The position numbers and the translations under genes were made by a program. Positions 1 through 8,757 of a DNA stretch of 64,000 bases are shown here, in pieces (the first letter of the stretch is position 1; the number at the start of each line of letters is the position of its first letter). The stretch is from contig VXRJ01000010.1 of the NCBI GenBank assembly GCA_009838525.1, positions 36,520-100,519 of the forward strand, in the 5' to 3' direction. This DNA is from Acidobacteriota bacterium. Its GTDB lineage: Bacteria > Acidobacteriota > Vicinamibacteria > Vicinamibacterales > UBA8438. The notes under the pieces are model-generated. The model was not told the DNA's origin. It did no database searches and was given only the letters and a program-made list of their open reading frames with translations.

Positions 1-116
1 GTGTGTTTTGGTTCTCCCCACCCCGCCCGCGCAACGCGCCCCCCCGCCCGCACCGCTAACTACGTATCTGAGTCAGCCCCCCCCGGCCCGCCGCCGCGAC
101 CCGGAAGCCGGGTCGC

Positions 117-2081
117 GTGACCCTGACTGCCTGTCTCGCCACCCTTGCCGTCGTGATCGGCGCCCAAACCGCCGCTGCGCAGGACGGCGGATGGACGCAC
201 TGGGGCGCCGACGAGCGGAGCTCGCGCTACGCACCGCTCGATCAGATCGATGCCGAGAACTTCGGCGATCTCGAGGTGGCCTGGGTGTGGCGCGGCGACA
301 ACTACGGACCGGATGTCGACCGGCTGATGCGCTCTACGCCCATCTACGCCGAGGGCAAGCTGTTCGGCGTGGCCGGCTACCGGCGCACCGTCGTGGCGAT
401 GGATCCGGCCACGGGCGAGACACTATGGACCTTCCGGGAGCCTCCCACCGTCCGTTGGGAGCGTTCGATGCGGAAGAACTACGGCAAGGGCGTCTCCTAC
501 GCGCAGGTGAACGGCGAGGGCCGGATCTACGTCGTGACGCCGGGGTTCTTCCTGCACGCGCTCGACCCCGACACCGGCTATCCGATTGAGGATTTCGGCG
601 ACGGCGGGACGGTCGATCTGCTGGCCGACTTCGGCTACGAGTACCACCCCACCGACGGCATCCCCTCCGAGGTGGGCTACATCACGAATTCGTCGCCCCC
701 CATCGTGGTGAACGACGTCGTCGTCGTTGGAAACTCGCATGAGCAAGGCTATCGCCAGACCCGCCAGGAGAATGTTCCCGGGCACATCCTCGCCTACGAC
801 GCCGGGTCGGGCGACCACCTCTGGAAGTTCAACGTCATCCCGCAGTCGGAGAGCGAGTTCGGCTTCGATACCTGGGAGAACGACGCGTGGCGCTGGACCG
901 GCAACGTGTCGGCGTGGGCGCCGCTCTCGGCCGACTCGGAGCTGGGCCTCGTCTACATCGTCACGGACCCGCCGACCAACGACCACTACGGCGGCTTCCA
1001 TCCCGGCGACAACCTTTTCTCCACCAGCATCCTGGCTCTCGACGTCCGGACCGGCGAACGGCGGTGGCACTACCAGACCGTCCACCACGACATTTGGAAC
1101 TACGACAACCCGACCGCACCGAACCTGATCGACATCGAAGTGGACGGTCAGACAATTCCGGCGATCGTCCAGACCACCAAGCAGTCGTACGCCTACGTGC
1201 TGAACCGCGAGACGGGTGAGCCAGTCTGGCCGATCGAGGAGCGTCCGGCCCCGCGCGGCCACGTGCCGGGCGAGTACTACGCGCCGACCCAGCCGCACCC
1301 GACGAAACCGCCAGCCTACGAGATGCAGGGGATCAACGAGGACGACCTGATCGACTGGACGCCGGAGCTTCGGGAGCGCGCCCTCGACATCCTGAACCAG
1401 TACGAACACGGCCCGCTCTTCACGCCGCCCCTCCACCGCGACAACGACCGCGGGAAGCGCGGCGCGCTGCTGTGTCCGGGCGGCAACGGCGGCACGAACA
1501 TCCTGGGAGGCACCGCCGTCGACCCGACGACCGGCATCCTCTACACGGCGCACATCCGCTCGTGCGGCTCGCCGTTCCTCGTGCCGGGGGCCGAAGCGGA
1601 TGCGAACGATCCGAACCCGGTCGGCCGCACAGTCGCGGACTGGGTAAGCGGCGATGGCGGCGGCGGCCTGCGCATCGAGGGGCTCCCCATCTACAAGCCG
1701 CCCTACGGCAGCATCACCGCCATCGATCTGAACCAGGGCGAGATCCTCTGGTCGATCCCGAACGGCGATACTCCCGAGCGGTTCCGGAACCACCGTCTGC
1801 TGCAGGGCGTCGACATCGGCAATACCGGCCAGCCGACCCACGCCACCGTGCTCTTGACCGACACCCTGCTGATGTATGGCGAGGGACGCGGAGGCGAAGC
1901 GAAGTTCCGTGCCGTCGACAAGGCGACCGGCGAGCAGGTTGGCGTGGTCGACATTCCGGCGCCGACCAACAGCATCCCCGCCACCTACATGCACGACGGG
2001 AAGCAGTACCTCGTGATGCCCATCAGCGGCGGACCGGACCGGCTGCCGGGGTCGCTCGTCGCGCTGACGCTTCCCGACTAG
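117..2081 (+). CDS. Secreted PQQ-dependent dehydrogenase-like beta-propeller (quinoprotein)
   Basis: A 654-residue protein that probably oxidises an alcohol or sugar in the periplasm with pyrroloquinoline quinone; the substrate cannot be read from sequence. The GTG start at 117 gives a hydrophobic leader ending near residue 22 (AAAQ/DGG), so export is likely. Propeller-type repeats are visible, such as DPATGETLWTF (about residue 97), DVRTGERRWHY and DLNQGEILWSI. The family-typical segment TVHHDIWNYD sits near residue 325. There is no haem motif, so electrons must pass to a separate carrier. It is a close paralogue of the 690-residue protein at 34746-36818, sharing NSHEQGY, FGFDTWENDAW and VWPIEER. 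Sure of the family, unsure of the substrate. Confidence 0.88.
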   Translation: MTLTACLATLAVVIGAQTAAAQDGGWTHWGADERSSRYAPLDQIDAENFGDLEVAWVWRGDNYGPDVDRLMRSTPIYAEGKLFGVAGYRRTVVAMDPATGETLWTFREPPTVRWERSMRKNYGKGVSYAQVNGEGRIYVVTPGFFLHALDPDTGYPIEDFGDGGTVDLLADFGYEYHPTDGIPSEVGYITNSSPPIVVNDVVVVGNSHEQGYRQTRQENVPGHILAYDAGSGDHLWKFNVIPQSESEFGFDTWENDAWRWTGNVSAWAPLSADSELGLVYIVTDPPTNDHYGGFHPGDNLFSTSILALDVRTGERRWHYQTVHHDIWNYDNPTAPNLIDIEVDGQTIPAIVQTTKQSYAYVLNRETGEPVWPIEERPAPRGHVPGEYYAPTQPHPTKPPAYEMQGINEDDLIDWTPELRERALDILNQYEHGPLFTPPLHRDNDRGKRGALLCPGGNGGTNILGGTAVDPTTGILYTAHIRSCGSPFLVPGAEADANDPNPVGRTVADWVSGDGGGGLRIEGLPIYKPPYGSITAIDLNQGEILWSIPNGDTPERFRNHRLLQGVDIGNTGQPTHATVLLTDTLLMYGEGRGGEAKFRAVDKATGEQVGVVDIPAPTNSIPATYMHDGKQYLVMPISGGPDRLPGSLVALTLPD

Positions 2082-2189
2082 CGGGAACCACTACTCGTGG
2101 CTCTACGCGAGACGTGACTGCGCTACGCTCGCCGCTCTCGACCTGCACACGGGCGGCGATCTCCGCATCGGGGAGTGAAATACAGCAAC

Positions 2190-2280
2190 AACCAGCTTGT
2201 TAAAGACTGGCCGCCATTCATTAATATAAGCTGGTGGCGTAGTTGCCTTATATTGAGACTTCTACCAACAACATTAAGTA
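2190..2280 (+). promoter_or_regulatory. AT-rich upstream region with inverted repeat
   Basis: An AT-rich island in GC-rich surroundings, directly upstream of the propeller gene starting at 2280. It contains a perfect 8-base inverted repeat (ACCAGCTT near 2191 and AAGCTGGT near 2229) and several TATA-like hexamers. A promoter/operator is likely by position, but no convincing -35/-10 pair with standard spacing was found. Confidence 0.35.
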
Positions 2281-3575
2281 TGGATCGCAAGGCGGGTACG
2301 GCCACCGTGCTGGCGTTCATGGCGCTGTTGATGCCAGCCGCCGTCGCTCAGGAAGGGGAAGCCTGGCGCAAGTGGGGCGGCCCGAGCGGCGACTTCATCA
2401 TCGCGGAAGCGCCGCGCTTGGCCACCGCCTGGCCGGAAGCCGGACCGCCCGAGATCTGGAGCCGTCCGCTGGGCGCCGGACACTCGGCCATCATCGCGGG
2501 CGCCGGCCGGCTGTTCACCCTGTACCGCGTTGCCTATGGCGACGGGGGCGAAGCGCCGTGGAGGGCGGAGGAAACGGTCATCGCGCTCGATGCGGCGACC
2601 GGCGAGACGCTGTGGGAGTACTCGTATCCGTCTGACGTTCAGGACTTCGGCCAGGGCGCGGGCCCGCACGCGACGCCGCTCCTCGAGAACGGCCGGCTCT
2701 TCACCATCGGGACGAACAAGGAACTGCACGTCTTCGATCCGGCGACGGGCGGGTTGCTCTGGACGCGGAACTTCGTCAGCGATTTCGGCGCGCCGCCGTT
2801 GCTCATTCGATCGATGATCAAGTCGGGCTACGGGGCGAGCCCGCTGGCCTACGGCGACACGATCATCATGCAGGTGGGGGGACCGGGGCAGTCGGTGATG
2901 GCGCTCCGGCAGTCGGACGGCGAGGTGGTCTGGCGTAGCGGCAGCTTCCTCGTTTCCGAAGCGCCGGCCGGCCTGATCACGGTCGATGGCGAGGATCAGG
3001 TGGTGGTCTTTGCGGGCCAGGCAGTGGTTGGCATGAACCCGGCGGACGGCGAGGTCCTCTGGGCGCATCCCCACGACGCGGGAAACGACTTCAACTTCCA
3101 GGTGCCGCTCTGGAGCGACGAGGACGACATCCTGTTTCTCTCGTCGGGCTACATCGCGGGGAGCCGTGCCCTCCGCCTGATCCGCGACGGCAGCATCACC
3201 CGGACCGAGGAGCTGTGGTACGACCCGCAACTCCGGTTCACGTTCCTGAACCCGCTTCGGCTCGGCGACTTTGTCTACGGCACGAGCGGTCAGGGCGCTA
3301 CGGCGATCATGACCGCGACGCAGGTGGAGACGGGTGAGACCGCTTGGCGGCAGCGCGGCTTCAGTCGGGCAAGCCTGCTGCATGCGGACGGCAAGGTGAT
3401 CATCCTGGAGGAGGATGGCGATCTGTCGCTCGCGGAGATGACGCCGTCCGGGATGACGACGCTCTCAACCGCGCCTGTCTTCAACACGCGCGCCTGGACC
3501 GTGCCGACGCTGGTGGGAACAACGCTCTATGCCCGCGACCGCGAACGAATCGTCGCCTTCGACTTGGCGGAATAG
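2280..3575 (+). CDS. Secreted PQQ-binding-like beta-propeller protein (BamB-like)
   Basis: A 431-residue exported propeller. The frame opens upstream at 2175, but the ATG at 2280 gives a proper signal peptide (MDRKAGTATVLAF, cleavage near VAQ/EGE) and the upstream 35 codons look like AT-rich non-coding DNA. Repeats such as LDAATGETLWEY, FDPATGGLLWTR and MNPADGEVLWAH mark successive blades. The opening WRKWGGPSGDF resembles the WxxWRGP start seen in the propellers at 5965 and 59932. It is too short for a full quinoprotein alcohol dehydrogenase. A scaffold or small quinoprotein role is possible; no substrate is inferred. No clear Shine-Dalgarno precedes the start. Confidence 0.82.
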   Translation: MDRKAGTATVLAFMALLMPAAVAQEGEAWRKWGGPSGDFIIAEAPRLATAWPEAGPPEIWSRPLGAGHSAIIAGAGRLFTLYRVAYGDGGEAPWRAEETVIALDAATGETLWEYSYPSDVQDFGQGAGPHATPLLENGRLFTIGTNKELHVFDPATGGLLWTRNFVSDFGAPPLLIRSMIKSGYGASPLAYGDTIIMQVGGPGQSVMALRQSDGEVVWRSGSFLVSEAPAGLITVDGEDQVVVFAGQAVVGMNPADGEVLWAHPHDAGNDFNFQVPLWSDEDDILFLSSGYIAGSRALRLIRDGSITRTEELWYDPQLRFTFLNPLRLGDFVYGTSGQGATAIMTATQVETGETAWRQRGFSRASLLHADGKVIILEEDGDLSLAEMTPSGMTTLSTAPVFNTRAWTVPTLVGTTLYARDRERIVAFDLAE

Positions 3576-3624
3576 CTGATCGCAGGGCTGGGGCTGGCGA
3601 CCATGTTGCGCCGGCCCGCGCCTC

Positions 3625-4155
3625 CTAGCGCTGCTGCTCGGTGAAGTCCTTGCAGGGCATCGCCCAGGTGTCGCACGAGCCCACCGGCTGATCCTTCAGA
3701 TAGACGAGGCGGTTCACCGTCTCTCCCTCCGGCGTCGTCGTCGTCACCTCGATAGTCAGTTGCTGGCCGCTCGCTTCGAGCGACATCACCTCGTGCATGC
3801 GCGTCTGGCCCTGCGTTCCTTCGGCGATGAGGCGATCACCCTCCCAGCGCGACGACGCGCGCATCGTCGTGTCGCGCCCGACCGGGATGGTCCCCTCGGT
3901 GCCGGGGGTCCACGACCACGCCTTCAGTCCGTTCGTCTCGGTCCCGACGATCAGGGTGCCGTTCGCCGCGTGCGTGATGAACAGCCGATCGATCGACGCG
4001 CCCCCGCGCCCGCCGCTGAACGCTGGCGGAGTGATCCGGCTTGCGTCCCGATCCAGCGTCCAGTAGCCGGAGAAATCCGGTGCCTGGGCGGAGACGATGG
4101 CCGGACCGGCGGCGGCGAGGACGGCCAGAACGATGAGTGCGAAAGTGCTCCGCAT
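3625..4155 (-). CDS. Small secreted protein of unknown function
   Basis: A 176-residue protein. The open frame extends to 4407, but the ATG at 4155 starts a clean signal peptide (MRSTFALIVLAVLAAAG, cleavage near VSAQ/APD). The mature part begins PDFSGYWTLDRDASRI. A DxSGxW-like opening also occurs in the secreted proteins at 47187 and 50561 and is common in acidobacterial exported proteins. The rest is beta-rich with threonine-rich strands (TIEVTTTTPEGE), and two Cys near the C-terminus (GSCDTWAMPC) may form a disulphide. It lies 11 bases downstream of hipA on the same strand, probably by chance. Function unknown. Confidence 0.7.
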   Translation of the reverse strand: MRSTFALIVLAVLAAAGPAIVSAQAPDFSGYWTLDRDASRITPPAFSGGRGGASIDRLFITHAANGTLIVGTETNGLKAWSWTPGTEGTIPVGRDTTMRASSRWEGDRLIAEGTQGQTRMHEVMSLEASGQQLTIEVTTTTPEGETVNRLVYLKDQPVGSCDTWAMPCKDFTEQQR

Positions 4156-4166
4156 CGGGCGGTACT

Positions 4167-5438
4167 CTACCTGATGGATGCGTCGGGCGCGGCGGCGAGC
4201 GGCACCCGGTCGACGTGTGCGTCGATGGTTGCGATGGTGGCGTCCGGGAGGCCGAGATGGGTTTTCTCGTTGGCCCAGGCGTCGTGAAACCGGGCAACGG
4301 TCTCGCGCGCCGTGTTGAGCACGATCGTACGGGGCAGGGAGGCCCTGTCGGCGAGGCTGCGCAGTTCGTCGATGGAGAACCGGGAAAACTCCTTCGTGCG
4401 GACACACTTCAACGCCATCGTGTCGTCGGGGAGGTACGCGATCGTCGAGACGTAGTCGTAGGCCGGGGCAAGCGCCGCCGTTCGACCCTCGCGGTACACG
4501 AGCGACCAGTTCTTCAGATGCATGTCGGCGTTGCCGATCAGCGCGTTGAAGACCAGTCGCCGGATGAACTCGGTGATACCCGGCTCTCCCGTTTCGGTCC
4601 AGATTACCTCGGCGATGTTGCGGTAGCTGGCGCGTCCGTACTTGTCTTCCGGGTAAACGCCGAAGACTTGCGCGAAGTCCTCGGCGTGCACGGCCCTGCC
4701 GTCGTCCGACCGGTCGAAGCGCCGGACCGCGAACGCCGTAGCGCCCAACCGGGTGATTCCCTCCGGGAGGTGGGCTACATCCCGAACGGGGAGCAGGCGG
4801 GTTTCCGGGACATCGATCCCGACGCGCCGGGCGAGCGTCATCATCGCCTGTTCGTTCTCGGGAAGCCCGTCAAAGGTCGGCGAGGGCAGCTTGACAATCC
4901 AGGAACCCCCGACCCCACGGGCCGGGATCGTGAGTCCGCCGGCCGTCCCGGCAACGGCGGAAAATTTCAACTGCACGCCGGCGAGTGAGAACCGGAACGG
5001 CCGGTCGTCGCGCGGCTGATCGTTGGACGACCAGTCGCGCTGCTCCCGGTCCGGCGCCGGGATCGGCGGAGCGGCCGCCGGGCGGACGGTCACCGCCCCT
5101 GGCAGGTCGTCGCCCAGCGCCCAGAGCAGAAAGAACTCGCGTTGCGACTTCACGCCGGCGCGTCGTGCCAGGTAGTCGCGCAGGGCGCCTTCCGGCAACA
5201 GGTTCGAGAAATAGGGGAGAAGGCGTGGACGTGTGGGCGGATGGTCGGTAAGCAGGCCGCCCAAATCGTCCTTAAAGGCAAGGCTCAACGTGTTGCGCCC
5301 GGGATCCTCGATGTAGTCGCGGCTGAACGCGAAAGCCACCCGGTCGTCACTGAGGCGTGTCAGGGTACCGATCGGCTCGCCGTGGAGCCGGACCTCCAGC
5401 AGATCAACGTCGGCCACGGGCGGCGTCCTCGTCGTCAT
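4167..5438 (-). CDS. hipA: HipA-family serine/threonine kinase toxin
   Basis: A 423-residue HipA-type kinase, the toxin of a type II toxin-antitoxin pair. In characterised members it phosphorylates cytosolic targets such as aminoacyl-tRNA synthetases; the target here is unknown. The N-terminal HipA couple domain covers about residues 10-115. The kinase core shows SLAGVQLKFS (151-160), the ATP-binding lysine in IVKLPS (Lys183), the catalytic loop GNADMHLKN (302-310, Asp305) and the metal-binding PAYDYVST (325-332). All key residues are present, so it looks active. The start lies inside hipB with a 35-base overlap, which implies translational coupling, antitoxin first. Confidence 0.93.
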   Translation of the reverse strand: MTTRTPPVADVDLLEVRLHGEPIGTLTRLSDDRVAFAFSRDYIEDPGRNTLSLAFKDDLGGLLTDHPPTRPRLLPYFSNLLPEGALRDYLARRAGVKSQREFFLLWALGDDLPGAVTVRPAAAPPIPAPDREQRDWSSNDQPRDDRPFRFSLAGVQLKFSAVAGTAGGLTIPARGVGGSWIVKLPSPTFDGLPENEQAMMTLARRVGIDVPETRLLPVRDVAHLPEGITRLGATAFAVRRFDRSDDGRAVHAEDFAQVFGVYPEDKYGRASYRNIAEVIWTETGEPGITEFIRRLVFNALIGNADMHLKNWSLVYREGRTAALAPAYDYVSTIAYLPDDTMALKCVRTKEFSRFSIDELRSLADRASLPRTIVLNTARETVARFHDAWANEKTHLGLPDATIATIDAHVDRVPLAAAPDASIR

Positions 5439-5739
5439 CCAGACGATAGGCTGGCCTCGGCCGCGACCGTGCCGAAGGCCGACCGTCAGCTGATCGGTGC
5501 GACCGGATGATGTCGCGGACGGCCGGCGCCAGTGGGCGCGGAACCAACATCATCTCCAGGTCGAGGACGCGGGCCAGTTCGATCAGGTTCGGCAGGCGGA
5601 CGTCTACCGCGGCGTTCTCAATCCTGGAAATATGCGCCTGCGTGAGTCCGCTTCGGGCGCTCAGTTCGCGCTGGCTCATACCCTTGGCGAGCCTGGCGGC
5701 CTTGAGTGCCTGCGCCGTTTCCGTCAGCGATCCGGCCAT
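5404..5739 (-). CDS. hipB: HipB-family HTH antitoxin
   Basis: A 111-residue protein with an Xre/HTH_3 domain at about residues 10-65 (SQRELSARSGLTQAHISRIEN). It is the expected DNA-binding antitoxin and autorepressor of the following hipA kinase. Residues 78-111 are Arg/Asp-rich and probably disordered; such tails in HipB proteins can contact HipA. The gene precedes and overlaps hipA by 35 bases. An AT-rich promoter with repeated hexamers lies just upstream, consistent with autoregulation. Confidence 0.92.
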   Translation of the reverse strand: MAGSLTETAQALKAARLAKGMSQRELSARSGLTQAHISRIENAAVDVRLPNLIELARVLDLEMMLVPRPLAPAVRDIIRSHRSADGRPSARSRPRPAYRLDDDEDAARGRR

Positions 5740-5764
5740 ATTCTATGCAGTTTAAAGCATCAAT

Positions 5765-5800
5765 ATAGATTTAGATATAGTTTACGTTGTTGCAAGTCAA
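5765..5800 (-). promoter_or_regulatory. Predicted hipBA promoter/operator
   Basis: On the minus strand, TTGACT (5800-5795) and TATCTA (5777-5772) are separated by exactly 17 bases, as in a sigma-70 promoter. The -10 region lies within three hexamers in a row, CTATAT-CTAAAT-CTATAT, which also form a mirror-symmetric AT tract. Repeats over the -10 element suit an autoregulatory HipB operator. Position and spacing are seen; the function is inferred. Confidence 0.5.
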
Positions 5801-5964
5801 CAAGATGTCGGACCACTAGGGGGCCACGGTTGGGGAATCACAGAACGCCCGACAGGTGTGACGACGTATGCGAACTGTTGCGCGATGGTCCTCTAGCAGA
5901 GATCGACTTCGGGCCAGCCAGGGATCAACTGACTAGGGTGCGGACCCTGCGGATCTGCTAACAC

Positions 5965-7335
5965 CTATTCGTAGTCGCTGGCCGCCATCGAGAGACGGGC
6001 CACCTCTGTCTCGTTCCGGACCACGACGTGCTGGTTGGCGAAGGCGGGATGGGCCCAGAGGACCGGCCGGTTGTCCCAGCGGCCGGAGGCGCCGCCCTGC
6101 GTCTGCATGTTCGGCGTCATCAGCAGGGTGCGGTCGATCTCCTCGTAGCCGCCGGGGGTGAACCGCGCAATCAGCAGCTCACCGGTCTCGTTGATGACCA
6201 AGACGCGGTCTTCGTGCTGGACGAGGTAGGAATTCCCCCACCGTTCCAGCGGCGTCATGTCCCAGGTGGACCAGAGGTGCTCGCCGGTCGCCGCGTCGAC
6301 GCCGCGGAACTCGCCGTAGCCACTGAGGCCGTACATCACGCCATCGACCATCACCGCGGTGCCGAGCGTCGCCCCTTGCGGCGGATGATCGGTCCGATCG
6401 GGGTTGGCCCCCTCCCAGAGCGGCCTCGCCGCCGGCCGGTCGGGATTGAGGGCCAGCATCAGGCCGCCGTTCTCGATCTGCGACACCAGCAGGTAGCGTC
6501 CGCTCCGGACCGGCGTGCTGATCGTCAAGCCGCTCGGGACCACGAACTCGTACTCCCACCAGGCCTCGCCGGTCGCCGGATCGAGCGAGGCGACCCCGCC
6601 GGCGTGCCAGACGATCAACTGCCGGACACCGCCCTCCTCGATGACGATTGGCGACGAGTAACCCGGCTCGTACCTCGCCTCGATGGCACGCCACCGTTCC
6701 TCGCCGGTCGCCCGATCGAACGCCACCACCATCGCGTCGGGTTCGCCGCCGAGCTGCGCGATCAGCACGTCCCCCTCGACCAGCGGCGCCTGCGAGACGC
6801 CGAAGGCGGGAACCGTCACGTCGTAGTCGACGGTGGTGTCGACCCGCCAGACCAGACCGCCGCTCGCCACGTCGAAGCACGACAGCATGCCGGCCGCGCC
6901 CAGGATGTACACGTGGTCGCCATCCACCGTCGGTGTGACCCGCGGCCCGTTCGCGAACTTGATGTGGATGTTCCGGTAGGTGGCGGGCCATTCCGCCTGC
7001 CAGAGCTCGGCTCCGGTCTCCTCGTCGAGCACCAGCAGCCGCTCGTGGCCATCCATCGTCCGGCTGCCGGGCGTCTCCTGATAATCGAGAACGAAGACCC
7101 GTCCGCCGGCCACCGCCGGACCGGCGAACCCGCCGCGGATCGGGACCCGCCACGTGGCGCGCAGGCCGCCCTCCGGGAAGCGGTCGATGATGCCGGTGTC
7201 GCGCCATATGGCGTCGCGGTTGACGCCGCGCCACTGCGGCCAGTCCTCGGCCTGGAGGGCAACCGTGAATCCGGCCGCGGCGGAGCAGAAGGCAGCAATG
7301 GCAACAGCAATGAGACGTGTGCGTGCGTTCGGCAT
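5965..7335 (-). CDS. Secreted PQQ-binding-like beta-propeller protein
   Basis: A 456-residue exported propeller with a signal peptide (MPNARTRLIAVAIAAFCSAAAGF, cleavage near LQA/EDW). The mature protein begins DWPQWRGVNRDAIW, the WPQWRG opening typical of BamB-like proteins from Acidobacteriota and Planctomycetota. Blades are marked by LDEETGAELWQ, FDVASGGLVWRV, FDRATGEERWRA, LDPATGEAWWEY and VDAATGEHLWST. No haem or dehydrogenase motif is visible. It lies just downstream of the DUF1552/DUF1592 pair on the same strand (18-base gap), so it may be co-transcribed with them. The role is not resolved: scaffold, quinoprotein, or partner of the DUF pair. Confidence 0.83.
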   Translation of the reverse strand: MPNARTRLIAVAIAAFCSAAAGFTVALQAEDWPQWRGVNRDAIWRDTGIIDRFPEGGLRATWRVPIRGGFAGPAVAGGRVFVLDYQETPGSRTMDGHERLLVLDEETGAELWQAEWPATYRNIHIKFANGPRVTPTVDGDHVYILGAAGMLSCFDVASGGLVWRVDTTVDYDVTVPAFGVSQAPLVEGDVLIAQLGGEPDAMVVAFDRATGEERWRAIEARYEPGYSSPIVIEEGGVRQLIVWHAGGVASLDPATGEAWWEYEFVVPSGLTISTPVRSGRYLLVSQIENGGLMLALNPDRPAARPLWEGANPDRTDHPPQGATLGTAVMVDGVMYGLSGYGEFRGVDAATGEHLWSTWDMTPLERWGNSYLVQHEDRVLVINETGELLIARFTPGGYEEIDRTLLMTPNMQTQGGASGRWDNRPVLWAHPAFANQHVVVRNETEVARLSMAASDYE

Positions 7336-7353
7336 GGTGTGGATTGAATCGCG

Positions 7354-8757
7354 TCAGACGGAAAGCCGGTCGAGCGGTCCGGTCACGTCGATGAAGTCAC
7401 CCCGCTGGCCGCGGACGAAGCCGAGGCCGACCTGATCGACATCGAGCCCCATCGCGCGCGCGACGCTCACCAGCAGTCGCTGGTGCGGCTGGCCGCACAG
7501 GTTCGTCGAACCGCGCGCGATGACCTGCGACGGCACCCGCATCTCGGCGGGAGTCGTGTGCGGCCAGTAGAGGTACCGGCCGGTGGTAAACGCCCACTCG
7601 CCGCCGATGAGCACCGGGCAGTAGTGGCGGTAGCCGTGCCAGCCGTCCCCCAGCTCGGAGCCCCAGACAATGAGCGTGTGGTCCATCACGGATCCGCCAT
7701 CCCCTTCCGGGATCGCCTCGAGCGCGCCGACGAGGCGCGCCACCTGGCGGGCGTGATGCTCCACGTAGTCGGTCATCGCGGCGTACTTCGCCGGATCGTC
7801 GTAGATGTAGTGCGCGATTCCCTTGTGCACCTTGTCGCTGATGGCGGCGGCCCCGAACTCGGCGGTAGGCATCTCGCCCAGCGTGAGGGTGGCGACCCGC
7901 GTGATGTCGCAACTGAACGCGGCGGCGATGATGTCCGCGAACGCATCGAAGCGGCGATCGTACTGCTCGAAGGCGGCGGCGGGCCGCGACGGGGCCTCGC
8001 AGTCAAGCGTGGCGAGCCCTTCGAGCCGCCCGCCGAGGCGCTCCACCAAGCCGAAGTGCGAATCGAGCCGCGCCCGCGCGGCGCCGTGCATGCGTGGGGC
8101 GAGGGAGCGGTACTCGCGGTGCGCGAAGTCGAGCGCCATCCGGCGGCGGGCGCCAACCGCGTCGCCCGACGAGGCGGGGCCGAAGACGCGGTCCCACGCC
8201 CCGGGTGGCGTGTTCTCCACCGGCAGGCGCATCCCGCCCGGCGTATAGGCGATGGGTCGGCCCGCCTCGAGCGCCGCATCGACGGACAGCTCGAGGGACG
8301 GCATCCGGTCGGGCCGCGCGATGTGCGCCGCCACGAGCTGATCGAGCGAGGCCGATGTGGATCGCGTGTCGCGGGCCGCGAAGTTGGCGTTGTTGCCAGT
8401 CCAGGCGTGGATCCAGCCCCGGTCATGACGGTTGCCGCCGGTGTCGAGCTCCGCCGTCGCGAGCGAGAGGCCGTCGAGGGCGAGGATCCGGCGGCGGTGC
8501 GGGAAGAGCGGCGCCAGCGGCTGGCTGAACGCCGACACGTCGAGCCGGGTCAGGTCGAGTTCCCACGGCGCCGTCTCGGAGACACCGTCGGCGCGCATGC
8601 GCCACGTCTCGTACGGCCAGCCATGGCAGTGGCTGACAAGGACCAGCCGGCGCGGCGGCGCCTCCTGCGCGGCCCACGCCGGGAGCGCACCGCCCGGTAG
8701 CGTCGCCCCGAGAGCGCCGAAACCGCCGATCCGGAGCGCCTGCCGCCTCGTAATCAT
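7354..8757 (-). CDS. DUF1552 family protein, Tat-exported
   Basis: A 467-residue protein of the DUF1552 family, biochemically uncharacterised but distantly like sulfatase/DUF1501 folds. The N-terminus MITRRQALRIGGFGALGA is a twin-arginine signal ending near AWA/AQE. Family features include an early histidine-rich loop (LVSHCHGWPYETW), GWIHAWTGN and DHTLIVWGSELGDGW, with acid and His residues that could bind metal. The start overlaps the stop of the upstream DUF1592-type gene by four bases (ATGA), so the two are translationally coupled. Such pairs recur in Planctomycetota, Acidobacteriota and Verrucomicrobiota and are suspected to act on extracellular polymers. Confidence 0.87.
   Translation of the reverse strand: MITRRQALRIGGFGALGATLPGGALPAWAAQEAPPRRLVLVSHCHGWPYETWRMRADGVSETAPWELDLTRLDVSAFSQPLAPLFPHRRRILALDGLSLATAELDTGGNRHDRGWIHAWTGNNANFAARDTRSTSASLDQLVAAHIARPDRMPSLELSVDAALEAGRPIAYTPGGMRLPVENTPPGAWDRVFGPASSGDAVGARRRMALDFAHREYRSLAPRMHGAARARLDSHFGLVERLGGRLEGLATLDCEAPSRPAAAFEQYDRRFDAFADIIAAAFSCDITRVATLTLGEMPTAEFGAAAISDKVHKGIAHYIYDDPAKYAAMTDYVEHHARQVARLVGALEAIPEGDGGSVMDHTLIVWGSELGDGWHGYRHYCPVLIGGEWAFTTGRYLYWPHTTPAEMRVPSQVIARGSTNLCGQPHQRLLVSVARAMGLDVDQVGLGFVRGQRGDFIDVTGPLDRLSV

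Noticed and set aside
423-1994. Long minus-strand open frame (523 codons) opposite the first PQQ gene
   Set aside because: Antisense shadow: low-complexity Arg/Val/Asp composition, no start context, and the plus strand encodes a clear quinoprotein. The same holds for long antisense frames at 2274-3383, 7483-8700, 8760-10208, 16925-18400, 26671-28719, 34959-36527 and 39064-40413.
2175-2279. 35-codon extension before the propeller gene at 2280
   Set aside because: The signal peptide begins at codon 36 of that frame, and the DNA before it is AT-rich and promoter-like.
5497-5961. 154-codon plus-strand frame over hipB and the following gap
   Set aside because: Mostly antisense to hipB. The part in the gap (5801-5961) has no recognised homology; it may be old coding debris, but I cannot support it.
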